From Allacma fusca (Eukaryota; Arthropoda; Collembola; Symphypleona; Sminthuridae), in NCBI GenBank assembly GCA_947179485.1, contig OX359249.1:47567415-47631414 (forward strand): 64,000 bases of DNA, written 5' to 3'. Of this stretch, positions 25,901 to 39,900 are shown piece by piece (position 1 is the first letter of the stretch; every line of letters begins with the position of its first letter). The notes under the pieces are model-generated. The model was not told the DNA's origin. It made no database searches and saw only the letters and a program-made list of their open reading frames with translations. The position numbers and the translations under genes were made by a program.

Positions 25901-28900
25901 AACTTTGAGTTTGTTCGGGGATCAAATTTGAAGCCAATGAATGATTGATTTTTCTTGGAAGTAGCTATGTTACTATGATAAATCCCTTCCCCCACATAAT
26001 GGCATTCAGTAGTCAATAATAATTAATAATTGAGAACAAAAAACTATTAGTTATTTTAAATGAGGGGTTATTTTCACAATTATATGTTCCAGGTGCTTAA
26101 ACACATCCCACATGTTTTATAACGAACATAATTATTATTTGAAGCCTAAAATGCTTAGTAAGGAGTCCATACTTCTTTTACAAAAATAAAAATAACTGTT
26201 TAGCTAAATTCTTATAGTAATTAAAAAAAAATATTAGGCTGATGAAGCTTTATTTTAACAATAATTCCAAGGGGAACATTAATGAATATGATCATATTTA
26301 AAGTATTATTCGATAACATTTATGGAGGGGATTTTGTCCCTGTAATTTTATTATTAAACCCCTGAGTTTTTTGTACGACTGTAGACGTAGGGATAGGAGA
26401 ACTGTCTTGGAAAATATGTTGTCTTTGAATTGTCTCTCTCGCTCAGCACTTAGCTACTTGAAGCCGCAATGTGGGTGAAGTCGTTCAATAGCTGCTGTAA
26501 AATAAGGAAGTATTTGATTTGTGCTCTGTATGTATGTACTATATTATGAATATATGTTGGAACGCTTGTTAAAAACAATTATATATCTATCTACATATAT
26601 GCACTTATGTGTAATAGCAACCATTGGTCATTGGGAAAAATAGTGTTATATAGTCGTGCTCGTTTTTGTCATAACTGTAGTAGGAAGAAATAATTCTTTT
26701 GAGGCTTCTCCAGAGTTCTCTGTGCTGGAATCCTAACGGGCGGACATGTAAGTGTTGGGAATGTTCAAACACGATGCCTACGTCCACTAATTAGTTATCT
26801 GAAAGGTTTTATACACAGAATAATGAATTTACGTAATTACATTGGAGGGCAAAAAAAATAGATTCCTGTATTATTACTCTTATTTGGAAAATAAATACTA
26901 CGTTTTCCCAAAGAATTATTGTGGAAGTTTTCCCATGGGTATGACCACGGAATTTGATATCTACCCCTTTTGTTCCAGGGCTATTCAACGATTTGAGAAT
27001 ATTAGGATAATATGGGATATGAATAGGTATGAAAACTCATAAAGCACTTCCCCAACCCGGGGAAATCTTGAAATGTAGGAAAAGGTCCAAACACTGACAA
27101 TGAGTGACAAGGATCATATCGTGTTATTTTAAATGAAATAATTCACTTATTAATAATTTGTCTAAAGAATGGTTTAGTTGTCTGTTAGCATATATTTAAT
27201 TTCCCGGAGGTCCTAGGTCCTCTGTACTAAAAATGCATTTTTTTCCCGGAGCTATTAGTACAATAAAAGTATTCAAGTGAGAGCATTATCAGAAACTCTA
27301 CTACGTATGTATGTAGTTGACTCATTTACGCGTAGTGAGCTAAGAAGCCAAAGGGAGCAGGTACAAAAGTAGCCTACATGCGGGTAATAAGGGGCCCACT
27401 CAATTTAGCATTTAACAAACTTGTAGATGCGTAGTCAAAATACCCCAGATGTTGAATTTGACCTCTTCACTAGGAATACAGTATAGCTTGGTCCTAAGAA
27501 AGAATGGTTACTCCTAACATCCCGTCAAATGTTTTTCCAGAAAGGATATGCTGGACTAGGTGGATTGGATTGTTACGCGCCGTGGTATTTACTTCTGAAG
27601 GGTTTCATTATGATGTTACTCTTCGACCTCCGAGTAATTTTATAAAGTTCAGCCCGAAAAGCGAGGACAAACTAATGATTTAACTGCAAGTCCTCAAGGT
27701 TAGGGTTGGGGTTGATTTAGGTGGGTATAGGTTAGTTTCTCGAAGGTCTTTGTGCATGTTAAACGACTCGTGCCCTGTATAGATTTTGTAGTGTGAAGAA
27801 CAACTGTTGTGGGGCTTTGTGAATGACTTAGCCTTCGCGACTCGTCCTTTTACTTACAATGTAAGAATGTGCTGTTGGGCACATTAAAATATTATGTAGA
27901 AGAAGGCACAAACTATAAACTTTCTGGGGATGTTCTGGTTGGAACTGGAAGGACCATGGCATACCAAAACATGGAATAGTTGTGTTTAGGATTGAGTCCA
28001 CCCTGTGACAGTAGAAACAACAAAACACACTGGATTGTGATTCTCCTGTTGCTATGTATAGAGATACATCAATATGTGTTTTTCTCCTACACATACGCAA
28101 TGCAGAGGACATAGAGGATTCCTGTACTTGTATTCATATTATACTATATATCAATTCTATATTATACCTCCTCACTCTTAGTAGAGTTTTCACTTCTTCA
28201 GATGGACCCTTTTTTCTCACTTTTGGGTACTTTAACTGATGGAGTAGTAAAGTGCGGGAACTTGGAGATAGTTGAAGGTATGATATCAAAAATGAGGAGT
28301 ATTATCAGCCTATTTGTGTGTGTGTGTGTGTGTGTTTGTAGGGAGTTCACCCAGTCTATAGAGAAAATCTAATGTGTGTAGCTCAAGGGCTGGTATGCAT
28401 TTTTTCCCCCTGGAAAATAATAGTAACTGTATTTTAGTACAATCCTACGTAGAGTCATAGGTACGCGCGTACGTTTCTTTTCTTTCATTTATACCTCATA
28501 TATTGTATCCTGTGGGGTTCTCCTTTTTGGTTCCTTTGGTTAAGGACCTAGAGCAAGGCTTCTTGCATTGTATGTATCTCCACTGGATGTAATTGTGTGT
28601 ATGTATTTTTCTATAAACACGAAGCCTGTCCACCTTCTTCCGTCCCGGCATGCTCATACATACGAGCATTATTTACTCATGTGTGTGTACGTATCTATCT
28701 ACATGTAATTTTTATTCTCGAACGTTGCAACAAACAGAAGGAAACAATCCCTGTGAGCTTAAAAGTCCGTTGATGTACAAGATCTCTCTGAATGTATTGT
28801 ATGTATGTGTTTGTAATAAAGTCGGGGTAAAATATTACAAAAGTATAAACAAATTAGAAATTCTCCGGAATCTGGAAATGGAGAAGAAGGTTCCATTAAT

Positions 28901-31063
28901 TATTATTATTTTTTTCTATGTTGTTAAAAAGTAAATGAATCCGGGAAATGGATGTATCCATTTTTTTTTTGAATGGACTTCTGCGCATTGCCCGCAAGAG
29001 AGAGAACCCTCTGATTCAAAACACCAGCGTTGTATGTAAATATGCATTTAGAAGCATTATCTACTTCAGCATGGGAAAAAATAATTAATTTCTCCAGTTT
29101 AAAGGGAAGTTTTCTATGTTGATTTCTTGTTGAAGTGCCGGGTTGAGGATGATGAGGTTAATATTTATAACTTGTGTGAAACATTTATGGTTTGTACCAA
29201 GTAAGAACTGTTGCGCGTGACTGGAGGTGTCATGCATGTATGAGAAAGGTCAAGGAGTTTAGATTGATTTCACAATGAATTTTGACAGCAGGTGATAGGG
29301 TAAAATTTAATGACACCTAATGCGGATCTCTATGGAAGTGATGATGTGGGGGGGGGGGGGAAATGAAGGAAAATTCTATATTCCAGGGCTTCATGGGACT
29401 CCTTGACTGACGTGTATTGGATTTGTGTTTTAAGAAATGGAAATGAAGCTCCATATCTGGACTTGCGTGTAGATGTGTACATGTACATACATGTACATAG
29501 ATGTAGAATACCCATAGAACTCATGTATGCATATAGTTTGTTTTGATGGCACATACTACATACCTACCTATGTAAGTTACGTATGTATGTACGGGGGGAG
29601 CATAAAGAATTTACCGTGTTAGCTTGACCTTAATGTTTATGTTTTTGGTGGCGATGTTTGATAGGTGTTTTTTTTCTCTTTCCTTTCTTCCCTTCTTTTG
29701 CTGTGTGACTTCAAATTTTGGATGGTACAATGTTAGTAATAGTTTCATCACAATTCTCACTACTGGTGTACATGGTCAGAAAACTAGAAAAATAGTTGGG
29801 AGGGTATACATAGTAGTAGAGATGATTGTCCCTACAGTATACACTTTTAGTGAGTGTACGCATATAGAGAGGCAGTCAGTCAGGGAATGGATTTTTTTGA
29901 ATTTTTTATTCAAGTGCATGAGAATAATTATTAGTTGTCGGACTTGTCTACGGCTTCATCTCTCATTCTTTGCTATACACACTGGAGGATCTAAGTATAC
30001 GTATATGCATGAGGCCGTACATAATTTGTAAATGGTGTTATTGGATGCTCCCTCTCGGTGTTACTACTACAGGATGTATGTACGTCTCTTGTGATGTTGG
30101 AGGAGGAAGAATCGTATGTATGATACGTATCTCTCCATGTGACTAACTACAAACTTATCTACTTTTATACAGAAATATACATGTAAGGAAAAATCCTATG
30201 CAGGGTCTTTGACTTGCATTTCAAATACGAGTGGCTTATAATTATGTCGACATTTTCGGCATGCACACACATTTACACATACACACACACACACACATAC
30301 ATACACACAAATATAGCCAAGTTTATAGGTATCTATTGGTGAGCTCTCTCTCTCTCTCTCTCTCCCTCTCTCAAGTTTTGCATAATCTATGCCATTCTCT
30401 GTCTTTATTCTGTCCGTAGTCCGTGCATGGAAAAACGAGGATGTGATACTTTGCCTGGTGCTCCGTTCTCTTGTGAATGTACATATGTACATGCATAGAT
30501 ATGTAGTCTGTGACGTGTCGGGGTGTACTTATTTGTAGGGGCGCTCTTGTTCTTGTTGTAAGGTGCACTGATTTTATGTAAGCCCATGTCATCCTTCAGG
30601 ATGTGAATAAGTTCATGGCAGACGTGCATATCTATCAGCTCTTGTAGTCAAGTGTATGTACGCTGAATTAAATTCAGTGCGTTCATTGCTATGTGTGTCC
30701 GTATGCTCATCACTACTGGGAGGGAAGGTACCGGAGTGTGTGCATATATTTCCACGAAACGTGTGTATACCTATCCTAGCCTGCATATACATACGTACGT
30801 ACATACAAAGTGGAAGGAAGAATGCTTTTTGGCTGAGCTGGCTCCGAATACTTATAAGTAAAAGCACATTGTAGGGAAGAGTCTGTGGAGTTCTCTCTGT
30901 ATGTGTGTGTGCATATATACGAGAAGAGATGAGATTTAGCCTATGAAGTGAAATACACGGACTTGATTTCATATTTACTGGAAGAAGTGAATACAGTAAT
31001 ATGTAGCGTTTTGCGCTGAATCTCTCTCTCTCTCCCTGACACATTGCTCACTCACTCAGGCTG

Positions 31064-31107
<44 letters not shown>

Positions 31108-33161
31108 ATGCCCTGTGCAGTGTTGAGTTTTCAATGTACATAATTTTGTATGTACGCATGTAGGTTGGATTGCAAAGGAAAATGAGGGAGATGCTTTCCC
31201 ATTGATAATATAATGTACAAAGCTTTAGAAAGAGAGGCTGAGAGAAATACTATAGTAATTCTAAAGGAAGATGGTTTCTTGTAAAACGAACTTCCCGTAC
31301 ATATGTGTAGAATAAGTAGATACACTCATATGTGCATAAATGTGTACTTATAGATTGTGTATTCGAAACTAAAACTCTTGCATGCCGATTCTCCTCTGTA
31401 GAGTGGTTAGTTTTATTCAGTAGTTCTCCGTCTGACTGTCTGCCTGTCTCTCTCTCTCTCTCTCTCTTTCAGGCATTGAAACTCGCACTGGAGTGCATGT
31501 TCTTACAGTTAATTCATAATCAGTATCCTCCATACTTGTAATGCATGATTGCACGATGTTGTAAATATATGCAAAAAGGGATTTTAGCGAAATATTCCAG
31601 CTTTTATTTTGGTTGCGGCTGGATTGACGAGTAGTGCACATGGTTAGTGGGAGCTTACGGTTGGAATCGTTTCCCTGTATATGTCATTTGACGTCTCGTT
31701 TTTTTTATTAAAAAAAACCCCGAAATCCTACTACTCATGTAATTTCTTGTGTTTACTTTTATTTTCGTTTATGAGATGATTTTGAAATGACAGGAAGGGT
31801 AAATACATTTTAGGTCGGACCATTTCGACTCTTGGATCATCGGACTCATAATGATGATCTTATATTAAACCGCCTCCGTGCATGCATGTATCTCTACCTA
31901 CACGTTGTGAAAAGATGAGTTATGATTTACAGGAGAATTGAGTGATGCTTATTATTTGTGTCGAAAAGTTTTGTGAAATGGTTGTGTATGTGCGTGCACT
32001 TTGAATTACGAAAGCCTAATTCAGAGTACGCAATGAACCGTTTAAAAGTATGCGCTTTTTATTGTTAAAGGGTCATTCATGTAAAGTTTATGTATGAATA
32101 AAAAATGACAATAGGCCATCATCACAATAAACTCGTATGATATTTTAAGAATGGGGAATATTAAAGTACTAGGAGTAATTTCCCCCTTGTATGAAGTAAA
32201 ATTATATACAGAAAGGTAGTTCCTAACTATACAATTTATGTCTGTGGAGTCCGTATGAAGGAGACTATTCATGTTCTATATAGATATACATATTGACATA
32301 TGTAATTACATGCTACGAATCTCAGTAAAGGGAAAACACAATGCCTCTGTCACAGGAATTTTAGAATAATGGCACATTGGCAGTCTACATATAATAAATT
32401 GTGTTTGGAATGATTTTTTTTTAGAAAAATAGGATTCTTTGAAAAACTCACCAATAAGTGTGCTTAAAAACGCATTTATTTTGTTTGGACTTGGACAGCT
32501 CTCAATGTCCTCACGAGTATAGACTAGTTTTTCCAAGTCAATATACAACTTAATAATACTACCGATTCCATACTTTTTCCTGGTACACATGTGTATTGTT
32601 ATTAGTATGAGGTGTGTTCCTGGAATGTGTCTCTATGTGTATGTAGCTTGTAATTTCAAAGTAATATTGGTTTCTATTAGATATTGTGTGCATGCGGATT
32701 GTTCTAAATGCTACTTGAAGGGGTTGGAAAGTGCTAAACGGATTTCACATGGAAAGTTTCTGAATTCGGGTAACTACTACATGAGTATCTCTGGACCTTT
32801 ACAGATGATTAAAACTGAGGTTCCTGAAAGAAATGAACGGAAAATTTTCGAATGTTTTACCAGTTTATGTACAAGTGTGTACATATCCATACATTTGTAT
32901 GTATCTACTATGTATGCTTGGCTACGTGGATGTGGATGCTGTGGAAAGATAATTTTGTATAGGGAGTGGATGCACTTATATGTATCTACATATAGGTGCA
33001 CACATCTATTTATCTAAATATGCATGATGATACGGATGTATGTATGTAAGGCCCCGGCCAAATGATCACTATGGCTGGGACTACGGACAATTAGCTGAAA
33101 GACAATTGAATTATTGTCGGGGTCGGGACGAGAGCCCGACTGCTTGTGTGAGTGTTTTTGA

Positions 33162-33196
<35 letters not shown>

Positions 33197-33507
33197 ACAT
33201 TCGTACTTACAAACTGTATCTATTTGTTAAAGAACAAGTTAATGTTGGAGACTTTATTATAAGAATCGAAGGATTTAGGGAACATTGGGATTCCTATATG
33301 AGGACTTCTATGAAAAGCTTGTTGATAATAATGGGAAGCATGCACCTGTATTTGATATGCAAAAATCCATGGAGTTTTCCTCGGAAAGGATAGAGTGACT
33401 GAACCTAGTAGTAGTGTAGTGGTGGTAGTAGTATGGTAAGTAGACAGAGGAAGAAGGAGACAGAACTAAAGGAGAGATGATATTATGTAGTTTTGCCAGC
33501 AGAGAGT

Positions 33508-33588
<81 letters not shown>

Positions 33589-33935
33589 GGGAGAGAGAGA
33601 GAGACTGAGAGAACCAGAGAGAGATGGGAAAAGAGTAGTAGTAAAGAGTTGGAAGAGGAAAAAAAAGTTGGGGATGCAAGTTGGAAGGAGTTGGGAAAGC
33701 TAGTGCCGGTTTTTTCATCGTCTTCTTGCATCTCATCTCATCTTTCCCGGATTTCGGCTCTTTGGTCGGTTGGTCGGTCGGTCGGTTGGTGTACCCCTAG
33801 TAGAAAATGAGCAAAGGAGTTGCTGCTTTGCTTCCTTGCTTGCTTGCTTCGTTGCTGGCTTGAGAGGGACGTGGGTGTGGAAGGGAGCCAGGGAAGAGAG
33901 CGAGCAAGTGAGTGAGTGAGTGAGAGAGAGCGAAC

Positions 33936-33967
<32 letters not shown>

Positions 33968-36900
33968 TCGTCGGTCTGCAAGTAATGAACAACCCCTACA
34001 TGAAATTTCTCTAATATTATCATTTGGCAATGTAACTCAAGCGGGGAAGGTAGTCAGCTTTAGTAGTGGACGGATTTTGCATGAGTTTTGTCTTTTTCTC
34101 ATCTGTATACTCTCTCACAAATGTGTGTGTTTGTGTGTTTGAGTGGGAGCACATCTGTCAGTCACTTCATACGTGGACTGGATAGTCTTCATATTATTAT
34201 TGTGCTGAATAAATTCTGCTGATGTCCCTGTGTAGGATTGTTTTGAGGGAAACTAACGCCTGCATAAAAATACACAAACATTAGTTTACTTGGTTCCTGT
34301 TTCTACTTCTATTACTACTACAACTACTACTACTACTATTACTACTACTACTACTACCAGCACTACCATCACGACTACTACTACTACTACTACACACAGA
34401 AGGATTTACCATTAGTCACATGGAAACATATAAAAGAGTACTTACGACGAGAGAAGTAGAGTTACGAATTTTTTAATGGCCACGTGCTACTACTGCTATG
34501 CCCATGTACGATTGCTCTCGCTAATATTCCTACAGGTTGTTCCGGATACAAGTTTTTAAAATAAATGAACTTGATCTGTGAATGATTTACCCTGGAAAGT
34601 GTTGTTCACATGCTTCCTTGAGGAATATTTTGAGGGGTACTTTACTTATCACATATACCCCTTTTGAATTTTTCACTTTACTGCAAAGTAACATATTATT
34701 ATTAGTATAGGGACGAACAAAATAAAAAATCTCACCAATTTTCTCCTATTGTTGTGAGTTGTGACAGTCCTAGAGTTTACACTTACTCGCTTTGAAAATT
34801 TGAAGAGAGAAAATAATTTGTGAGGAACCATTGAGTAATATCGAACTGAAGATACAAGTGGATATGTGTGTGCTTCTGCATAAATTGTTGAACTTTCCTC
34901 GGTCAACTCCTGCAAGTGACTATTTTGTCTTCAGCATACAATGACGTACTGGTCCTTCTGATTTTATAAAGACTTGTTCTTTAATGGGCACAAACATTTA
35001 CAAGTTCTGTAATATCTGTGTAGAAAGTGGGTTTCGTTAGAACGGGCTTAAATTCAGGTGGAAATTATTTTTTACAAGTTCATTATATATATATAATTAT
35101 ATAAAATTGTATATATATATATATAGGCTGTGTGAGGTCAACTAGACAGGGATGGGGTAAATTCTGTTTTTCTAATCTTTTGTGATAACGTCAGCATTTA
35201 ATTTTGACGTCCCAATTTATTTTCCATTACATTCCATGGTGCTTGAAAAATACAAAATAAAACTATAAATTTGGAACCTATTTGTTTGAAAAAAAAAACA
35301 TTGTTAGAGAGTGAGGTAGTTACGAGCGTCGTAGTTTTTATTTGGGCACTCAGTGGGAAAGTTACGAGGATCCACGTGTATTTTGCGTTTCCATGTCAAG
35401 CAGAGAATGATACATGCCGGAGGTGGGATGTTGATAGGGAGGGAATGCTCTTCTTCTAATGGAATAGTACAAATCAGTATATATGTAAGGACAGATGTTA
35501 GGTAGTGGATGCCAGTACCACAAAGCATTTTAATATTCTTGAATTTTTTATTCTTGTAACTTCTTGCTACTACTTTTTAAAAACTGTGTAAATAGTTGGA
35601 AGAAGAAGAAGAGAGAGAGAGAGAGAGAGAGAGAACATTAATGCTGCTAAAATTTGTTTTTTGGGTGGGAGTGGAAAAACGAAGCTAGTGTTTGTACTCA
35701 TTTCCTTTGCTGTCTCCTTGTGTACCTTGTGTACACTACTGTGTGCTGTACATGACGATGATAAAGGAGAAAACGCTTGTCCATTGTCCACAAACCCGGA
35801 GACGACGAGCGACTACTGCTATTGATTGAATGTTTTTTTTTCTTGCTGGAACTTGAGTAATGGATTCATTCCAATCAAATAATTTTTTGCGAGAACGTGC
35901 ATACTTGACACGGACATGGAACGGATAGGAGGTATGGAAAGGAACTTAGTGAGTTATGTGACTTTTGGTGTATCTTTTCCACTCTATGTACTCCACTTGT
36001 CATCGCATAACGTCAGTCTGATGTAAAGAACCAGACTACATCAACGGTGTAGAAATTTAATCGAATAACAAAAGTTGACAATCATTCTCATCCTCTCCTC
36101 CAACGACTCACTTTGTAAAAGAAAGTTGATTCTTCCCTTTTCTCTTCGCGCCAATACTTACAAGAACATGGTGTGAGTTGAAGATACTAAATTGTAATCC
36201 ATTGGTTTCGTGCAAAAATTTGAGAAGCCGGTTTCGATAAGTTGGAGGAAAAAATTATGAGAAAATCTACTGGACAGGACGGAGAGTCCGAAACAATTTT
36301 CCAGTGTTGTGGGGACTGAATTTAATTGTTCACAACGGGTAAAAAACGGAATAACCAAACTAATCAAAATTCGGAACCGAAGAAGTTTTTCGACTTCAAA
36401 TCAGAATTTCTCGGAGGAGGTGGAAGTGAGAAAGGAGTTGACGGTGGCGGGGCGGCAGTGGTCGAACGCTGGGTGGATCAACCACAACCGCGCCCGCCAC
36501 CATGCTCCTGTGCAGCCTGCTGTGGTAACTCTGACCCCTGGGGTGGATGGCCCCCACCTCCCGGTCGACCATGTGGACCCCCTCCACCCGGCCCTCCGAT
36601 GGGCCCCGGAGGACCAGGAGGCCCTGTTTCCGGTGGAGGATCAGGTGGACCAGGAATGGGCCCTGGTCCGAATTCCATGCCACCACAACCACCCATGCAA
36701 AATGGACCACATAGTATCATGGGACCTCCATCAATGGGAGAACCCCCTCCAAGAATGCCCCCCGGTCCTGGCCCTGGGCCAGGAGGCCCGCCGGGTGGCC
36801 CGCGAAATAATTCTGAACCATATTTCTGCGGACCACCACCAATTAATGGTCCACCAGGAAACTTTTATAGGTGGTTATTATATAGCAGTTTTGAAAATGA

Positions 36901-39900
36901 TTTAAATAGATTATGTTTACAATAATGTGTACTTATACAATGTGCATGCAATTTACAAATAATTATTAGATTCTATGGGCTTTAGTTTCCTGCAAAAGGA
37001 CTTTGGGGCTTGAATAGTTTGGTTTTTTTTAACCAAGTACGCACATGTAGTGTGTCAACGCCAGCATGTTTTGCTCTTCGTATATACGCACACTTACATA
37101 GATATATATATATATATATATTTATGCCTGGATATATAGTTATTTATGGGTTAGTTACATGTTTTGCGTCGCCTTCGTTTATTCATGTACGAATGAGATT
37201 CAGTCGATATTTTCTCTAGGTTCTCTAGCGTATGTTCTCGGCACTTACATGGATGGAAGAGACCCAGGTTGAATTATCCTTGAAGCATGGCATGTACATA
37301 GGTATAAAGTTTGTTTAACGTTCTAACCATCCTTACGTATTTACGTGGTAAGTGCTTGTAGAATACAGGTTCGTTTCATGCTATGGATGTGTATAGACCC
37401 TTTTGGTTGATTGGAGTTAGCAAGTGTATTTTCCCCCGTTTGTACTTTTACTCAAGTTAAAGGGTATCGGAGTATGTAATTCTGAAAGCCGGTACAAGTG
37501 AAACGAAGTTGTTTGTCCTTATTTCAGAATATTTTAATGCGTTATAATGCTGATCATGTCATAGGTTTTTGAATTTAATGTATCATTTATGTAACATTAT
37601 CTTACCTCGAACGCTGTTCAAATGTGTATGCTTCCCAAAAACACTGGTGTTAACTCGTGTTTGATATTAGGGAGAGACAGAGACAGTAGAGCATTTAATA
37701 ATAGTTACAGTTAAGTAATTGTAAGTATATTAATTCCATTGAATGATGCCATGTAGTTTAAATGGAAATAATAATAATTATTACTGTTAGAAGTCATTTC
37801 TGTATTATCGCATGTTCACAAGGTCCTCATGCTGCTAAAGATCTCAACTCCTGTACAGTGCGTGCACAAGACCAAAGCATATCGCTTGTAAAAACTGAAT
37901 TATAAAAGATTTCTTGCTATGACTATGGGTGTAATATTATTATTTCCTTCTATTAATGGATTTTGCTAATTTTGGTTATTTCTTTTGAAATAGACCCATG
38001 CCCATTCCTAGACGAGCTGCACCATACTTTGGCCAGCCTGATTACCGTATATATGAGCTGAATAAGAGGTTGCAACAGCGGACAGAAGAAAGTGACAACC
38101 TATGGTGGGACGCTTTTGCAACCGAATTTTTTGAAGATGATGCAACCCTGACACTTACATTCTGCCTAGAAGATGGTGTCAAAAGATACAGTAAGTATTT
38201 GAGTCTTATGTATAGATACTTTAGTATTTTTGAATTGTATGGAAGGTGAATGACGGTATTTTTATTTTCCGTGGTGTAACAGCAGGTTTGTAATTACTTG
38301 TTGCTTGAAATACTTCTCTGCCTTTAAGTACCTGTTTCTGAAATATGCTGAGAAATATTTGTTGTTGTGTGGGAGCAGTTTTTTCTCTTCTGTGTTCAGG
38401 AAGATATGGGTTCAAACCAAAGGTGTCCAAATGACTCAGCCTAGCCTATATTCTTCCTACATTTAAAATTTGGACAGAGCATACAAATATACCTACATTT
38501 TAACAGCCGAATCTAGCATCCTATCCTACACCCTTCCATTTCGGGAAGGGCCTAGCCTATATATTAGTCTGCATTTTTTAGCAAAATAGCTCAAAAATAT
38601 TCTACACCCTTTCTGCACTTCTCATATTATATGTTTTTCTCTACCCACAAACTACTTAAATGCATTCTGTGGTTCTCCAATAATTAGAAACCAAGTTCAT
38701 TCAAGTTCCGGGTGTATGAGGTCGGAATGAAATATAGTTTGAGTTTAGTTACTTTTTGGCCAAAGACCCTAAGAGATTTGTCGACTTCACCTTGGTTTGC
38801 GCCGGAGATAGTGCGCAAATTTTATAACGTTGATCAAAAGGCATGTAGAACTTAAGAATGCACAAACTAAATACCGTAAGAAACATTTTCCATTGTCAGC
38901 TAAACAAGACAAGTGTGAATTTATTAACTGGCTGACACCATATCATAGTAAATTCCGTTTTAAATTTGGATTGTGCTAAAACTCGAATTTTCACTCAAAT
39001 GGTTGAGTTTCTATTTTAGCTAATATTTGGAACTCTAAATGATGAGGTATCCAGTGCAAATCAATGGGAAACCGCACGAACTTTTGACGCCTGATATGCA
39101 CCATAGCACTTACAATCTCGAAGTACCAGGCGAAGATTGTTCTTTAATTTTAATTTTATCTGTCATAAATGCCGTTAAATGAACATGAAATGCTTCGGGA
39201 TTCTACATATATGTATGCCTGTAATTCTACGACAGCTGAGTCTACCTATTTGGTTTAATAGGTTTTAGCGTATATTCCTGCACCATATTTTGCCTACAAG
39301 CCTCTTCAAAAAATTCCTTGCACCCCTACAAATAGTCTACCAGTAGTCGTACATGTAGGATAGACGGACACCTTTGCTTTAAACTACTATAAGGACATAT
39401 CTTTTGCGTTAGGCGTTGGATTTTCATTCGTCAGCAGGATATCGTTCGATCTAGATCTACAGGGTAGGGAATAGGGAAGTGTGTGGCGTCGATACAAGCA
39501 GCGAATGGATTATTGCCACTGCTACTTCATGTATTGACACTTGGAACGGTCACTGTACACACTAACTAGTATTTATTTATTTTTTATATAATATCAGTAG
39601 CCTTCAAAACTTATCGTAACCCAGCATCGTATATGTATAGATATACTTATATATATACGTGTATGAACTATTCTGGGTTGATTTTGTGAGAGAAATTGTC
39701 AGTGACAAACATCAATCGACGTAACCGCACACGGTTTTAACTGTTTTCATACAACAGGCATTGACATGATGGGCAAGTACCTTTCAGGTATCCACATAGG
39801 CATGAAGAAAAATATGAAATTGGATGTCGCATGATGTTTTGCAGAATGATACGGTGTACGAACTTACGGAGGTTCTGCACGGCTTGAACCTACTTAGAGC

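Larger units (their letters stand above)
11357..36404 (+). other. Very long Chip intron (exon 3 to alternative exon B)
   Basis: About 25 kb with no supported gene on either strand. All open frames are short and many are translations of CT/GA or GT/CA repeats. The striking content is microsatellites, dense from about 15.5 to 35.6 kb, plus many copies of ACATATGTAC-like words. If exon B is skipped the intron runs to 37993. Confidence 0.75.

Noticed and set aside
27695-27735. Telomere-like GGTTAGGGTTGGGG words
   Set aside because: Only two or three imperfect units inside unique intron sequence.
33040-33393. 117-codon + strand frame with RERERER run
   Set aside because: It runs through a GA microsatellite and has no recognisable domain or splice partner.
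33308-34030. Several minus-strand frames of SLSLSLSL type
   Set aside because: Translations of GA/CT microsatellites, not genes. The same applies to frames at 18967-19368, 20247-20453 and 20557-20805.
36396-36720. Minus-strand Gly/Pro-rich frames opposite exon B
   Set aside because: Complement of Pro/Gly codons, so automatically open; no splice or start support.
36309-36905. 198-codon + strand open frame overlapping exon B
   Set aside because: It is a shadow of the Pro/Gly-rich exon in another frame. It leaves in phase 1 at the 36870 donor, which does not fit exon 4, and its composition is a shifted reading of GGN/CCN codons.
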